From positions 62,001-126,000 of the forward strand of contig NZ_VJNB01000003.1 in the NCBI RefSeq assembly GCF_007556595.1: a DNA stretch of 64,000 nt. The letters are read 5' to 3'. Of the stretch, positions 15,945 through 27,356 are shown piece by piece. Position numbers and translations under genes: made by a program. Numbering within the stretch: the stretch's first letter is position 1; each line of letters starts with the position of its first letter. Below the pieces are notes generated by a model. It made no database searches and was not told the origin of the DNA. It saw only the letters and a program-made list of their open reading frames with translations. Source of the DNA: Tepidimonas alkaliphilus. GTDB taxonomy: Bacteria > Pseudomonadota > Gammaproteobacteria > Burkholderiales > Burkholderiaceae_C.

Positions 15945-17377
15945 TGCTCTACCTCTCCACGCGGGGTCACCCCGAACGCCGCCGCTTCAGCGACATCCTG
16001 CTGGAGGGGCTGGCGCCGGACGGTGGCCTCTATCTGCCCGAGCGCTACCCGCGCCTGGAGGCGGCGGATCTGGCGCGCCTGCGGCGCACCTACCACGAGC
16101 AGGGCTACGCCGAGCTGGCGTTCGAGATCCTGCGCCTCTACATCGACGACATCCCGGCCGACGATCTGCGCGCGCTGCTGCGGCGCACCTACACCGCCGA
16201 GGTGTTCGGCACCGGCGAGATCGTGCCGCTGCGCCACCTGGAAAACGGCCTGTGGCTGGAGGCGCTGTCCAACGGGCCGACGCTGGCGTTCAAGGACATG
16301 GCGATGCAGCTGCTCGGCCAGCTGTTCGAGTATGAGCTGGCGCGCCGCGGCGAGACGCTCAACATCCTGGGCGCCACCAGCGGCGACACCGGCAGCGCCG
16401 CCGAGTACGCGATGCGCGGCAAGCGCGGCATCCGCGTCTTCATGCTCAGCCCCTATGGGCGCATGAGCCCCTTCCAGCAGGCGCAGATGTACAGCCTGCA
16501 GGACCCCAACATCCACAACCTGGCCATCGAGGGGGTGTTCGACGACTGCCAGGACATCGTCAAGGCGGTCAGCGCGGATCTCGAGTTCAAGCGCCGCCAC
16601 CGCATCGGCACCGTCAACTCGATCAACTGGGCGCGGCTGCTGGCGCAGGTGGTGTACTACTTCGCCGGCTGGATCCAGGCCACCGGGCGCGACGACGAGC
16701 GCGTGAGTTTTACCGTGCCGAGCGGCAACTTCGGCAACGTCTGCGCCGGCCACATCGCGCGCATGATGGGGCTGCCGATCGGGCGGCTGGTGGTGGCCAC
16801 CAACGAGAACGACGTGCTGGACGAGTTTTTCCGCACCGGGGTTTACCGCGTGCGCGGCAGCGCCGACACCTACGAGACCTCCAGCCCCTCGATGGACATC
16901 AGCAAGGCGAGCAACTTCGAGCGCTTCGTCTTCGACCTGCTGGGGCGCGACGCCGAGGCCACGCGCCGGCTGTTCGCCGAGGAGCTGGCACGGCACGGGC
17001 GCTTCGACCTCTCGGCGCACCCGGCCTTCCCGCGCGCGCGGGAGGTGTTCGGCTTTGCCAGCGGGCGCAGCACGCACGCCCACCGGCTGGCCACGATCCG
17101 CGACGTCTGGCAGCGCCACGCGATGCTGATCGACCCGCACACCGCCGACGGCGTCAAGGTGGCGCGCGAGCACCTGCAGCCGGGCGTGCCGATGATCGTG
17201 CTGGAGACGGCGCTGCCGGCCAAGTTCGCCGCCACCATCGTCGAGGCCACGGGCCGCGAGCCGGATCGGCCCGCGCACCTGGTCGGCATCGAAAGCCTGC
17301 CCAAGCGCGTGCGGGTGATGCCGGCGGATGCGGCGCAGGTCAAGGCCTACATCGCCGAGGTCTGCGCCGCTGGCTGA
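15944..17377 (+). CDS. thrC: Threonine synthase
   Basis: PLP enzyme converting O-phosphohomoserine to threonine, 477 residues, the long (class II, yeast/E. coli-like) type. The N-terminus MLYLSTRG, the PLP lysine in GPTLAFKDMAMQLLG, the phosphate-binding ATSGDTGSAA loop and the VPSGNFGNV motif are all present. The start overlaps the hom stop by one base and is preceded by a strong aaggaggag RBS inside hom. It is separated by only 14 bp from moeA, so the threonine and molybdopterin genes probably share a transcript. Confidence 0.97.
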   Translation: MLYLSTRGHPERRRFSDILLEGLAPDGGLYLPERYPRLEAADLARLRRTYHEQGYAELAFEILRLYIDDIPADDLRALLRRTYTAEVFGTGEIVPLRHLENGLWLEALSNGPTLAFKDMAMQLLGQLFEYELARRGETLNILGATSGDTGSAAEYAMRGKRGIRVFMLSPYGRMSPFQQAQMYSLQDPNIHNLAIEGVFDDCQDIVKAVSADLEFKRRHRIGTVNSINWARLLAQVVYYFAGWIQATGRDDERVSFTVPSGNFGNVCAGHIARMMGLPIGRLVVATNENDVLDEFFRTGVYRVRGSADTYETSSPSMDISKASNFERFVFDLLGRDAEATRRLFAEELARHGRFDLSAHPAFPRAREVFGFASGRSTHAHRLATIRDVWQRHAMLIDPHTADGVKVAREHLQPGVPMIVLETALPAKFAATIVEATGREPDRPAHLVGIESLPKRVRVMPADAAQVKAYIAEVCAAG

Positions 17378-17391
17378 CGGGGAGGGCTGCG

Positions 17392-18726
17392 ATGGGCACA
17401 CCGATCGACACGACCGCCGCGCCGCCTCCCGCGCGCGCGCCGCTGATGACGGTGGAGGAGGCGTTGCAGCGCCTGCTGCAGGCGGTGCAGCCGCTGGATC
17501 TGCCGGTGGAGGAAGCGCCGCTGGAGGAGGCCGACGGGCGCGTGCTGGCCGCCGACGTCGTCGCGGCGCTGGACGTGCCGGGCTTCGACAACAGCCAGAT
17601 GGACGGCTACGCGGTGCGCGCGGCCGACGTCGCCGCCGCCGTGGCCGAGGGACGGGCGCTGCCGGTGGCGCAGCGCATCGCCGCCGGGGCGTTCGGCGCC
17701 GCGCTGCAACCGGGGACGGTGGCGCGCATCTTCACCGGCGCGCCGCTGCCGACGGGGGCGGATGCCGTCGTCATGCAGGAGGAAGCGCAGCCCGGCGAGC
17801 CGCCGCCGGGGGCGGACGCGACGCTGGGCGCGCACGGCTGGGTGCGCTTCGCGTCGGCGCCGGCCCTTGGGCAGTGGGTGCGGCGCCGCGGTGAGGACGT
17901 GGCGCGCGGTGCGGTGGCGCTGGCCGCCGGCCTGCGGCTGCGTCCGGCGCATCTGGGTGTGGCGGCTTCGCTCGGCGTGGCGCGGCTGCCGGTGCGCCGG
18001 CGCCTGCGCGTGGCGCTGGCGCCCACCGGCGACGAGCTGGTGCAGCCCGGCACGGTGCCGCCCGAGCGGCTGCCGCCTGGCGCGATCTACAACAGCAGCC
18101 GCTACGCGCTGGTGCCGCTGCTGCGCCGGTTGGGTTTCGACGTCACGGTGCTGCCGGCGCTGCCGGATGAGCGCGCCGCCACCGAGCGGGCGCTGGCGCA
18201 GGCGGCGCTAACGCACGACGCCCTGCTGACCACCGGCGGCGTGTCGGTCGGCGAGGCCGACCACGTCAAGCCCGCGGTGCAGGCGCTGGGCGGGCTGGAT
18301 CTGTGGCAGGTCTCGATGAAGCCCGGCAAGCCGTTCATGCACGGCTTCATCGATCGCGAGCGGCTCGGCGGGCAGGGGCGCTGCCACGTGTTCGGGCTGC
18401 CGGGCAACCCGGTCTCCAGCCTCGTGACCTTCCTGCTGCTGGCGCGCCCGGCACTGCTGTGGCTGGCCGGCGCGGCGGTGACGCCGGCGCTGCCGCCGGC
18501 GCTGCTGGCGCGCGCGGACTTCGACTGGCCGCGGCCGGACAAGCGGCGCGAGTTCGTGCGCGTGCGCCGCAACGCCGACGGTGCTCTGGAGGTGTTTCCG
18601 AACCAGAATTCCTCGGTGCTGACGTCGGTGGCGTGGGCGGACGGCCTGGCGGACATCGTCGCCGGGCGCACGCTGCGCCGTGGCGAGCTGGTGCCGTACT
18701 GGCCGCTGGCGGATTTCTTGGCTTGA
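17392..18726 (+). CDS. moeA: Molybdopterin molybdenumtransferase MoeA
   Basis: Inserts molybdate into adenylylated molybdopterin in the last step of molybdenum-cofactor synthesis. The 444-residue protein has the MoeA domain order: the N-terminal domain with DNSQMDGYAVRA, the FTGAPLPTGADAVVMQE motif, the MoCF-like domain with APTGDEL and LTTGGVSVGEADHVK, the KPGKPFMHG loop and LPGNPVSSLVTF, and a C-terminal beta-barrel domain. Located between thrC and moaD-moaE, all on one strand with short gaps, it forms a cofactor sub-operon for molybdoenzymes encoded elsewhere. Confidence 0.96.
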   Translation: MGTPIDTTAAPPPARAPLMTVEEALQRLLQAVQPLDLPVEEAPLEEADGRVLAADVVAALDVPGFDNSQMDGYAVRAADVAAAVAEGRALPVAQRIAAGAFGAALQPGTVARIFTGAPLPTGADAVVMQEEAQPGEPPPGADATLGAHGWVRFASAPALGQWVRRRGEDVARGAVALAAGLRLRPAHLGVAASLGVARLPVRRRLRVALAPTGDELVQPGTVPPERLPPGAIYNSSRYALVPLLRRLGFDVTVLPALPDERAATERALAQAALTHDALLTTGGVSVGEADHVKPAVQALGGLDLWQVSMKPGKPFMHGFIDRERLGGQGRCHVFGLPGNPVSSLVTFLLLARPALLWLAGAAVTPALPPALLARADFDWPRPDKRREFVRVRRNADGALEVFPNQNSSVLTSVAWADGLADIVAGRTLRRGELVPYWPLADFLA

Positions 18727-18751
18727 TGGGGAGACCTGCCGGGGAGATTCG

Positions 18752-19003
18752 ATGCGCGTCACGGTGAAATACTTTGCGGCGCTGCGTGAGCAGCTCGGCA
18801 CCGCGCAGGAGCAGCTCGACACCGACGTGGCGACGCTGCAGGCGCTGCGCGAGCAGCTGCGCGCGCGCGGCGGCGTCTGGGCCGAGGCGCTGGCCGAAGG
18901 GCGGCCGCTGCGCATGGCGCTCGACCAGACGATGGCCGACGGCGCCGCCGCGCTGCACGACGGCGCCGAGGTGGCGTTCTTTCCGCCCGTCACCGGAGGG
19001 TGA
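18752..19003 (+). CDS. moaD: Molybdopterin synthase sulfur carrier subunit MoaD
   Basis: Ubiquitin-like 83-residue carrier whose C-terminal Gly-Gly (ending PPVTGG) is thiocarboxylated to donate sulfur to precursor Z. Starts MRVTVKYFAALREQLG, typical of MoaD, with ggggagattcg upstream as RBS. The reading frame extends further 5' into the moeA end, but ATG 18752 fits family length. It lies 25 bp after moeA and 4 bp before moaE. Confidence 0.94.
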   Translation: MRVTVKYFAALREQLGTAQEQLDTDVATLQALREQLRARGGVWAEALAEGRPLRMALDQTMADGAAALHDGAEVAFFPPVTGG

Positions 19004-19007
19004 GGCC

Positions 19008-19490
19008 ATGACTCTGCAGCGGCGCAGCGTGACGATCCAGACCGAACCGTTCGACCTCGGCGCCGAGGTGGCGGCGCTGCGCGCGGGCGATGCCGGCGTC
19101 GGCGCGGTGTGCGCGTTCCTCGGCACCGTGCGCGACGTCAACGACGGCGATGCGGTGGCGACGCTGGAGCTGGAGCACTACCCCGGCATGACCGAGCGTG
19201 CCATCGACGCGATGATCGACGAGGCGGCGCGGCGCTTCGACATCCGCGGCGTGCGCGTCATCCACCGCGTCGGGGTGCTCCAGCCGCAGGATCCGATCGT
19301 GCTGGTGGCGGTGACCTCGGCGCACCGCGGCCAGGCGTTTGCGGCATGCGAGTTCCTGATGGACTACCTCAAGACCCAGGCGCCGTTCTGGAAGAAGGAG
19401 CACACGCCGCAGGGCGCGCGCTGGGTCGATGCGCGCGTCAGCGACGATGCGGCGCTGGCGCGCTGGGGCATCGAGGCGAAGAACGCCTGA
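19008..19490 (+). CDS. moaE: Molybdopterin synthase catalytic subunit MoaE
   Basis: Large subunit of molybdopterin synthase, 160 residues. Conserved elements are CAFLGTVRD, LELEHYPGMTERAI, HRVGVLQPQDPIVLVAV, SAHRGQAFAACEFLMDYLK and the active-site lysines in PFWKKEHTPQGARWV. A clear ggagggtgagg RBS spans the moaD stop. It closes the moeA-moaD-moaE group; clpB follows after 113 bp with its own heat-shock promoter. Confidence 0.96.
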   Translation: MTLQRRSVTIQTEPFDLGAEVAALRAGDAGVGAVCAFLGTVRDVNDGDAVATLELEHYPGMTERAIDAMIDEAARRFDIRGVRVIHRVGVLQPQDPIVLVAVTSAHRGQAFAACEFLMDYLKTQAPFWKKEHTPQGARWVDARVSDDAALARWGIEAKNA

Positions 19491-19541
19491 ACCGCGCGTT
19501 TGCCCCCACGCGCGCGTTGGATCCGCGTCAACGACGCCGGG

Positions 19542-19570
19542 CTTGAAAGCGCGGCACAGTCGCCCCACAT
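19542..19570 (+). promoter_or_regulatory. Sigma-32 (RpoH) heat-shock promoter of clpB
   Basis: CTTGAAA (19542-19548), a 14-bp spacer and CCCCACAT (19563-19570) match the sigma-32 consensus CTTGAAA-N11-16-CCCCATnT almost perfectly. It ends 33 bp before the clpB ATG, giving a short leader with a cggag RBS-like element. Confidence 0.85.
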
Positions 19571-19603
19571 GGAATGGCAGTCTAACCTTTCGGAGCCCCT
19601 TCC

Positions 19604-22207
<2,604 letters not shown>

Positions 22208-22216
22208 AGGCGCGGT

Positions 22217-22281
22217 GGGGCCGCGACGGCCCCGCCTGCAGGCTGACCCAGGCCCCTGCCGGTTCGCCGGCGGGGGCTTGC
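22217..22281. terminator. Paired GC hairpins between convergent clpB and epimerase genes
   Basis: GGGGCCG-CGA-CGGCCCC (22217-22233) and an 11-bp stem closed by TTCG, GCCCCTGCCGG-TTCG-CCGGCGGGGGC (22252-22277), lie in the gap after the clpB stop. The second is followed only by a short CTTG, so it is not a classic T-rich terminator. The strength and convergent position suggest a bidirectional transcription barrier. Confidence 0.5.
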
Positions 22282-22295
22282 GCCGTTGCGGAGGC

Positions 22296-23333
22296 TCAGA
22301 GGCCGTGGTACTCCCGGTACCACCGCACGAACCGCGCCACCCCCTCACGGAACGGCGTGCGCGGCGCGTAGCCGGTCAGGCGCTTGAGCAGCGTGCAATC
22401 GGCCCAGGTGGCCGGCACGTCGCCGGTCTGCATCGGAAGATAACGGCGCTGCGCCGGGCGGCCGACCTCGGCCTCGATCGCCTCCACGAAATCCAGCAGG
22501 CGCACCTTGTCGGAGTTGCCGATGTTGACCACGCGCCACGGCGCGGCGGGGCTCAGCGTGTCGCCCTCCAGCGGCTGCCAGCCGTGCTGCGGCGTGCGTG
22601 CATCCGGTGCGGGCGGCACGGCGTCGATCAGCAGCCGGATCGCGTGCACGAGGTCATCGACGTAGGTGAAGTCGCGCCACATCTCGCCGTGGTTGTAGAG
22701 GTCGATCGGCGTGCCCTCCAGAATCCCGCGGGTGAACTTGAAGAGGGCCATGTCCGGCCGCCCCCACGGGCCATAGACGGTGAAGAAGCGAAACATCGTC
22801 GTCGGCACGCCGTGGAGGTGCGCCCAGGCGTGGGCCATCGCCTCGTTGGCCTTCTTGGTGGCGGCATACAAGGTCAGCGGCCAGTCGGTTTTCTGCTGCT
22901 CGTCGAACGGCAGGCTGTCGTTGGCGCCATAGACGCTGCTGGTGGAGGCCATCAGCAGGTGGCGCGGCTTGAGTGCTCGAGCCACCTCCAGCACGTGGAA
23001 GGTGCCGATCAGGTTGGCGTCCACGTAGGCGCGCGGGTTTTCCAGGCTGTAGCGCACGCCGGCCTGCGCGGCCAGGTGGACGATGACGTCGGGCTGCGCG
23101 GCGCGCGCGGCGGCCTCAAGCGCCGGCAGGTCTTCCAGCATCGCCTCGGTGGCGACAAATCCAGGGTGTTCGCGCAGCAGCGCGTGGCGGCGCTGCTTGA
23201 GCCGCACGTCGTAGTAGTCGGTGAGACCATCGTAGCCGTGCACCGCATGGCCTTCCTCCAGCAGCTGCCGCGCCAGGTGAAAGCCGATGAAGCCGGCGGT
23301 GCCAGTGATGAAGACGCGCATCGGTGTGGCCAT
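22296..23333 (-). CDS. NAD-dependent epimerase, probable UDP-glucuronate 4-epimerase
   Basis: Extended short-chain dehydrogenase, 345 residues. It has the N-terminal FITGTAGFIGFHLARQLL, the catalytic triad in MASTSSVYG and YAATKKANE, and RFFTVYGPWGRPDMALFKF. The combination of NDYYD-like GLTDYYDVRLKQRR and the RFFTVYGPWGRPDMA motif is typical of UDP-glucuronate 4-epimerases (LpsL/Cap1J type), which make UDP-galacturonate. The frame extends to a TTG at 23357, but ATG 23333, 4 nt after the preceding stop, fits the family start. It is the last gene of a minus-strand unit with ugd, whose product (UDP-glucuronate) is its substrate; an unrelated ATPase gene lies between them. Confidence 0.88.
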   Translation of the reverse strand: MATPMRVFITGTAGFIGFHLARQLLEEGHAVHGYDGLTDYYDVRLKQRRHALLREHPGFVATEAMLEDLPALEAAARAAQPDVIVHLAAQAGVRYSLENPRAYVDANLIGTFHVLEVARALKPRHLLMASTSSVYGANDSLPFDEQQKTDWPLTLYAATKKANEAMAHAWAHLHGVPTTMFRFFTVYGPWGRPDMALFKFTRGILEGTPIDLYNHGEMWRDFTYVDDLVHAIRLLIDAVPPAPDARTPQHGWQPLEGDTLSPAAPWRVVNIGNSDKVRLLDFVEAIEAEVGRPAQRRYLPMQTGDVPATWADCTLLKRLTGYAPRTPFREGVARFVRWYREYHGL

Positions 23334-23337
23334 CGCT

Positions 23338-24948
23338 TCACATCCCCCACACGCCAATCGCGCGGCCGCCGATGGTCTCCGTGCGATGGAAGATCTTTTC
23401 CTCCCAGCTGCGCCCGGGCCGGCGGTCGAAGACGATCAGATGCGCTTCCTGCGCTCCGCACTGATCGGCGTAGGCGGCGGTCTGGGCGAGGCCTTCCTCG
23501 ATCGTGGCCTCCAGGCTCTTGTGCAGGATTTTCAGTTCAAGGACGACGCGCTGCACCGGCCCGAGAAAGCCCTGCGCTTCATCCAGCGGCCACTCAAGGA
23601 GGAGGTCGGTGCGGCGACGCCCCAGGCCGTATTCGCGGCTGATGCGCCCGCCTCCGTTGACGATCCTCTGCAGGAAGGCTTGCAAGAGCAGCTGCGGGCC
23701 GGCTTCCTTGTATTGAAAGCGCTCGATCCAGGCGTCGGCGTTTTCGCGGAAAAACTGCTGGAAGGCGGCAAGGAGCTTGTCCATGTCCAGCCGGCGGTCT
23801 TGGGGGCGGACATACCAGGCCTGCTGCTGCGGCAGCATGTATTGGGTGCTGAAGGTGAGTTCGCGCGGGATGACTTCGCGGTAGATGCGGTTGCTGATCT
23901 CCGCCGACGGGATGCGTCGTATCAGCCCCAGGTCTTCGACATACTGCAGGTCGTCGCTGGGTAGATCATGCACGGCTTCGTCGCCGCCGGCCAGCAGGCG
24001 GCTGATGACGGCGTGCACGCGCGGCTCTCTTAACTTGTCGGTGAGCTGATCGAGGTGCGTGGCGCGGCTCTGGATCAGGCGCTCACGCGCCGCTTTGTAG
24101 CGCTCCAGCGTCACCGGCAGCGCGCGGTTCTTGCGCAGCTCCTTGTCTTGCCAGGTGCATTCGTGCCCCAGGGCATTGACCAGCCACGGCTGGCCGCGGG
24201 TGTCTTCCCAGAGTTCCGACCAGATGGCTTCATCGAAACGCTGGCCGGTGGCTTCGGTGTGCTGCAGCCACAGGGTGCGGGTCTCTTCCTCGCTGAAGTT
24301 GCCCAGCCGGATCGAGGCGGCCTTGATGTTGAAGGCGCTGCCGCCCGTGATGATCTCGCCGTCGCCGCTGTGGATGCGGTAGTCGCGCACGTCTCTGACC
24401 CCGCACAGCACCACCGTCTGCGGAAACGCCATCGGCCGCTGCGCGTAGCCGGCACGGATCTGGCGCAAAAGGGAAATGAGCGTATCGCCGACCAAGGCAT
24501 CGACTTCGTCCAGCAGCAGCACGGCGGGGCGCTTGCCATCCATCTGGCTCCAATGCCGCAGCAGGGCGGTGAGCCGGTCACGAGGGTCGATGGCCTCGCC
24601 TTCACGGCGATACCACTCATAGAGTGCGCGCTCGCCGGTGCTGTCCTCAATGCTCCGAGCGATGGCGTGGCAAGCGGCGCTGATGCCGGCTCGCACATCG
24701 CCGCGAGCGGCTTGCGCGCCTTCGATGTTGGCGTAGGCGCAGCGGTGGCGGCCTTGGGCGTTCAAGTGCTGCATCAACGCCAGCAGCGCCGTGGTCTTGC
24801 CGGTCTGCCGTGGGGCGTGCAGCACGAAGTAGCGCTGCGCCTCAATCAGCCCCAGCACCTCCTCCAGGTCGATGCGCGCCAGCGGGTCAAGCAGGTAGTG
24901 CAAATCCGCTCGGCTCGGGCCAGCGGTGTTGAATTGCTTGCCAGTCAC
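23338..24948 (-). CDS. ATPase with C-terminal PD-(D/E)XK nuclease-like domain
   Basis: A 536-residue protein of the AAA-ATPase-like group. The N-terminal P-loop domain has Walker [20 protein letters not shown] (about 41-59) and Walker [14 protein letters not shown], followed by sensor-like [11 protein letters not shown] winged-helix-like middle region (about 290-370) follows. The C-terminal domain has [13 protein letters not shown] followed by [11 protein letters not shown], the D-(x)n-ExK spacing of PD-(D/E)XK nucleases. Such proteins are widespread accessory genes of unknown role. It overlaps ugd by four bases (ATGA) and ends 4 bp before the epimerase, so it is embedded in a sugar-nucleotide operon to which it has no obvious biochemical link. 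No signal peptide or membrane segment. Confidence 0.8.
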   Translation of the reverse strand: MTGKQFNTAGPSRADLHYLLDPLARIDLEEVLGLIEAQRYFVLHAPRQTGKTTALLALMQHLNAQGRHRCAYANIEGAQAARGDVRAGISAACHAIARSIEDSTGERALYEWYRREGEAIDPRDRLTALLRHWSQMDGKRPAVLLLDEVDALVGDTLISLLRQIRAGYAQRPMAFPQTVVLCGVRDVRDYRIHSGDGEIITGGSAFNIKAASIRLGNFSEEETRTLWLQHTEATGQRFDEAIWSELWEDTRGQPWLVNALGHECTWQDKELRKNRALPVTLERYKAARERLIQSRATHLDQLTDKLREPRVHAVISRLLAGGDEAVHDLPSDDLQYVEDLGLIRRIPSAEISNRIYREVIPRELTFSTQYMLPQQQAWYVRPQDRRLDMDKLLAAFQQFFRENADAWIERFQYKEAGPQLLLQAFLQRIVNGGGRISREYGLGRRRTDLLLEWPLDEAQGFLGPVQRVVLELKILHKSLEATIEEGLAQTAAYADQCGAQEAHLIVFDRRPGRSWEEKIFHRTETIGGRAIGVWGM

Positions 24949-26177
24949 GCATCCCCTCCGAAAAGATCGCGGGTGTAAACACGTTCGGCTACGTCTTCCA
25001 AATCCGGGTGGCGGCGGTTGGCCAGGATCAGGTCGGCCTGCGCTTTGAACGATGCAAGGTCTTTCAACACCGGCGAGCGGAAGAAGTCGTCGCCGTCGTA
25101 GGCTGGCTCATAGACGATCACCGGCACGCCCTTGGCCTTGAGGCGCTTCATGACGCCTTGGATCGCTGAGGCGCGGAAGTTGTCCGAGCCCTGCTTCATG
25201 ACGAGTCGGTAAATGCCGACCACCGGGGCGCGCCCGCCGGGCGTGACCAGCGTCTGCAGCCGGCGCAGCACGTCGTCGGCGATGAAGTCCTTGCGCGTGG
25301 CGTTGGCCGAGACGATGGCGGCGATCAGGTTCTGCGGCACGTCGCGGTAGTTGGCCAGCAGTTGTTTGGTGTCCTTCGGCAGGCAGTAGCCGCCGTAGCC
25401 GAAGCTCGGGTTGTTGTAGCCGGCGCCGATGCGCGGGTCCAGGCACACGCCGTCGATGATCTGGCGGGTGTCGAGCCCGTGCGTGGCGGCATAAGTGTCC
25501 AGCTCGTTGAAGAACGCCACGCGCATGGCCAGATACGTGTTGGCGAACAGCTTGATCGCCTCGGCCTCGGTCGGGTCGGTCAGCAGCACCGGCACGGCTT
25601 CCGGCGCGCGGCAGCCCTGGCGCAACAGGTCGGCGATGAGCTGACCGCGCGGGCCGCGGTCGCCGACGACGATGCGGCTGGGGGCGAGGTTGTCTTCCAG
25701 CGCGCGGCCCTCGCGCAGGAATTCGGGCGAGAAGACGATGCGGTCGGTGCCGTGGCGCTGGCGCAGCCGCGCCGTGAAGCCCACCGGCACGGTGGACTTG
25801 ATGACCAGCGTGCTGCTCGGGTGGGCGGCCAGCGCCTGCGCCGCCACCGCCTCGACGCTGGAGGTGTCGAACGCGTTGGTGACCGGGTCGTAGTCGGTCG
25901 GGGTGGCAATGACGACGACGTCGGCGCTGGCCAGCGCCTGCGCCGCGTCGGTGGTGGCGGTGAGCTGCAGGTCGGCGCGCTCGCGCAGCCACTCCTCAGC
26001 CAGCGCGTCGTGGACGGTGGGGCGGCGCGCCTGCAGCGCCGCCACGCGCCGCGGGTCGATGTCCAGCACCGTCACGGGGTGGTGCTGCGCCAGCAGCAGC
26101 GCGTTAGCCAGGCCGACGTAGCCGGCGCCGGCGACGGTGATGCGTCGTGGGGAGACTGGGGCAGGGGCGTAGGTCAT
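24945..26177 (-). CDS. ugd: UDP-glucose 6-dehydrogenase
   Basis: Two-step NAD-dependent oxidation of UDP-glucose to UDP-glucuronate, 410 residues. Features are the Rossmann motif [38 protein letters not shown], Lys209 in [20 protein letters not shown], and the catalytic Cys265 in [10 protein letters not shown]. It is the short form seen in enteric and capsule loci. It leads a minus-strand operon (ugd, ATPase, epimerase) and is divergent from a polyprenyl glycosyltransferase gene. A fair sigma-70 promoter lies about 30 bp upstream. Confidence 0.95.
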   Translation of the reverse strand: MTYAPAPVSPRRITVAGAGYVGLANALLLAQHHPVTVLDIDPRRVAALQARRPTVHDALAEEWLRERADLQLTATTDAAQALASADVVVIATPTDYDPVTNAFDTSSVEAVAAQALAAHPSSTLVIKSTVPVGFTARLRQRHGTDRIVFSPEFLREGRALEDNLAPSRIVVGDRGPRGQLIADLLRQGCRAPEAVPVLLTDPTEAEAIKLFANTYLAMRVAFFNELDTYAATHGLDTRQIIDGVCLDPRIGAGYNNPSFGYGGYCLPKDTKQLLANYRDVPQNLIAAIVSANATRKDFIADDVLRRLQTLVTPGGRAPVVGIYRLVMKQGSDNFRASAIQGVMKRLKAKGVPVIVYEPAYDGDDFFRSPVLKDLASFKAQADLILANRRHPDLEDVAERVYTRDLFGGDA

Positions 26178-26207
26178 GGGCGAGTCGAACAGACGCAGGT
26201 GCGTGGC

Positions 26208-26235
26208 AGTATAAAGTCGGCCCTGCGTCGGTCAT
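26208..26235 (-). promoter_or_regulatory. Candidate promoter of the ugd operon
   Basis: On the minus strand ATGACC (26230-26235), a 16-bp spacer and TATACT (26208-26213) form a moderate sigma-70 promoter about 30 bp before the ugd ATG, in the gap shared with the divergent glycosyltransferase gene. Confidence 0.45.
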
Positions 26236-26393
26236 GCGCCGATGTCATACTCGACGCTCGCTTGACCGCATCGATCCCCAGCGTGATGATCCTTTGAACC
26301 ATGCAACCCTCCGCTGCCTTTGTGGTGCCAGTCGGCGCCGTTCCCAACCATGATCCTGTCGCTTCGTGGCGGACTGTTGGCGTTTCCGATGCG

Positions 26394-27356
26394 ATGCCGA
26401 TCGATGTGTCGGTGGTGGTTCCGGTGTATCAGGAGCGCGACAACTTGGCTGAGCTGGTGGCGCGCGTGCAACAGGCTTTGCAGCCGACCGGTTGGTCGTT
26501 TGAGCTGATCTGCGTCGATGATGGGTCCACCGACGGCAGCCCTGCGTTGCTGGCTGAGCTGGCGGCTCAACGCCCGTGGCTGCGGCCCGTGGCGCTGGCG
26601 CGCAACTACGGGCAGTCCACGGCGTTGCAGGCGGGCTTTGAGCGTGCGCGCGGACGCTACATTGTGACGCTGGACGGCGACTTGCAAAACGACCCGGCTG
26701 ACATTCCGGCGCTGATCGAGCGGCTGCAGCAGGATCCGGACGTGGACATGATCTCGGGCTGGCGCCGCCAGCGCCAAGACAAGGCGCTGTCACGCAAATG
26801 GCCGTCGATGCTGGCCAACCGGCTGATTTCCTGGGCTACGCGTGTCAAGCTGCACGACTACGGCTGCGCGCTCAAAGCCTATCGGCGCGAGATCATTGAA
26901 CGCATCCACCTTTATGGTGAGTTGCACCGCTTCATCCCCTCCCTGGCCAAGGAAGCGGGCGCGCGCATCGTCGAGGTGCCAGTGCGCCACCATCCGCGCA
27001 CGCGCGGCCAGTCGAAATACGGCCTCGATCGCACCTTTCGCGTGATCCTGGATCTGGTGCTGATCGTATTTTTTCTGCGCTATCGGCAGCGTCCGCTGCA
27101 CGCCTTTGGGGGGTTGGGGCTTTGGCTGCTGGTTCCGGGCAGCCTGATCTTGTCGTATTTGGCGGCGCTGAAGCTGCTAGGACAGGATATCGGCGGGCGT
27201 CCGCTGCTGATGGTCGGGGTGATGATGGTGTTGATGGGGGTGCAGCTGATCGTGGCGGGGCTGACGGGCGAGCTGCTGATTCGCATCTACCACGAGGGCG
27301 CCGCCAGACCGCAATACCACACGCGTGCGTTGCCGGCGCCACGGCGCGAGGCATGA
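26394..27356 (+). CDS. Polyprenyl-phosphate glycosyltransferase, GT2 family (ArnC/GtrB/RgtE-like)
   Basis: Inner-membrane glycosyltransferase that loads a sugar from a nucleotide donor onto undecaprenyl (or dodecaprenyl) phosphate. The 320-residue protein begins with the GT-A fold (SVVVPVYQERDNLAELV), CVDDGSTDGS, the metal-binding TLDGDLQNDP and the RRQRQDKALSRKWPS region. It continues with two C-terminal membrane hairpin segments (about 210-235 and 240-270). The frame is open from an ATG at 26301, but the extra 31 residues are unlike the family; neither start has a strong RBS. It overlaps the next gene by ATGA. The link with ugd and an epimerase suggests a uronic-acid or aminosugar donor, which is inference. 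Confidence 0.88.
   Translation: MPIDVSVVVPVYQERDNLAELVARVQQALQPTGWSFELICVDDGSTDGSPALLAELAAQRPWLRPVALARNYGQSTALQAGFERARGRYIVTLDGDLQNDPADIPALIERLQQDPDVDMISGWRRQRQDKALSRKWPSMLANRLISWATRVKLHDYGCALKAYRREIIERIHLYGELHRFIPSLAKEAGARIVEVPVRHHPRTRGQSKYGLDRTFRVILDLVLIVFFLRYRQRPLHAFGGLGLWLLVPGSLILSYLAALKLLGQDIGGRPLLMVGVMMVLMGVQLIVAGLTGELLIRIYHEGAARPQYHTRALPAPRREA

Noticed and set aside
19492-19525. CGCGCGT/ACGCGCG inverted repeat after moaE as a terminator
   Set aside because: Short stem in GC-rich DNA with no T-tract; could arise by chance.
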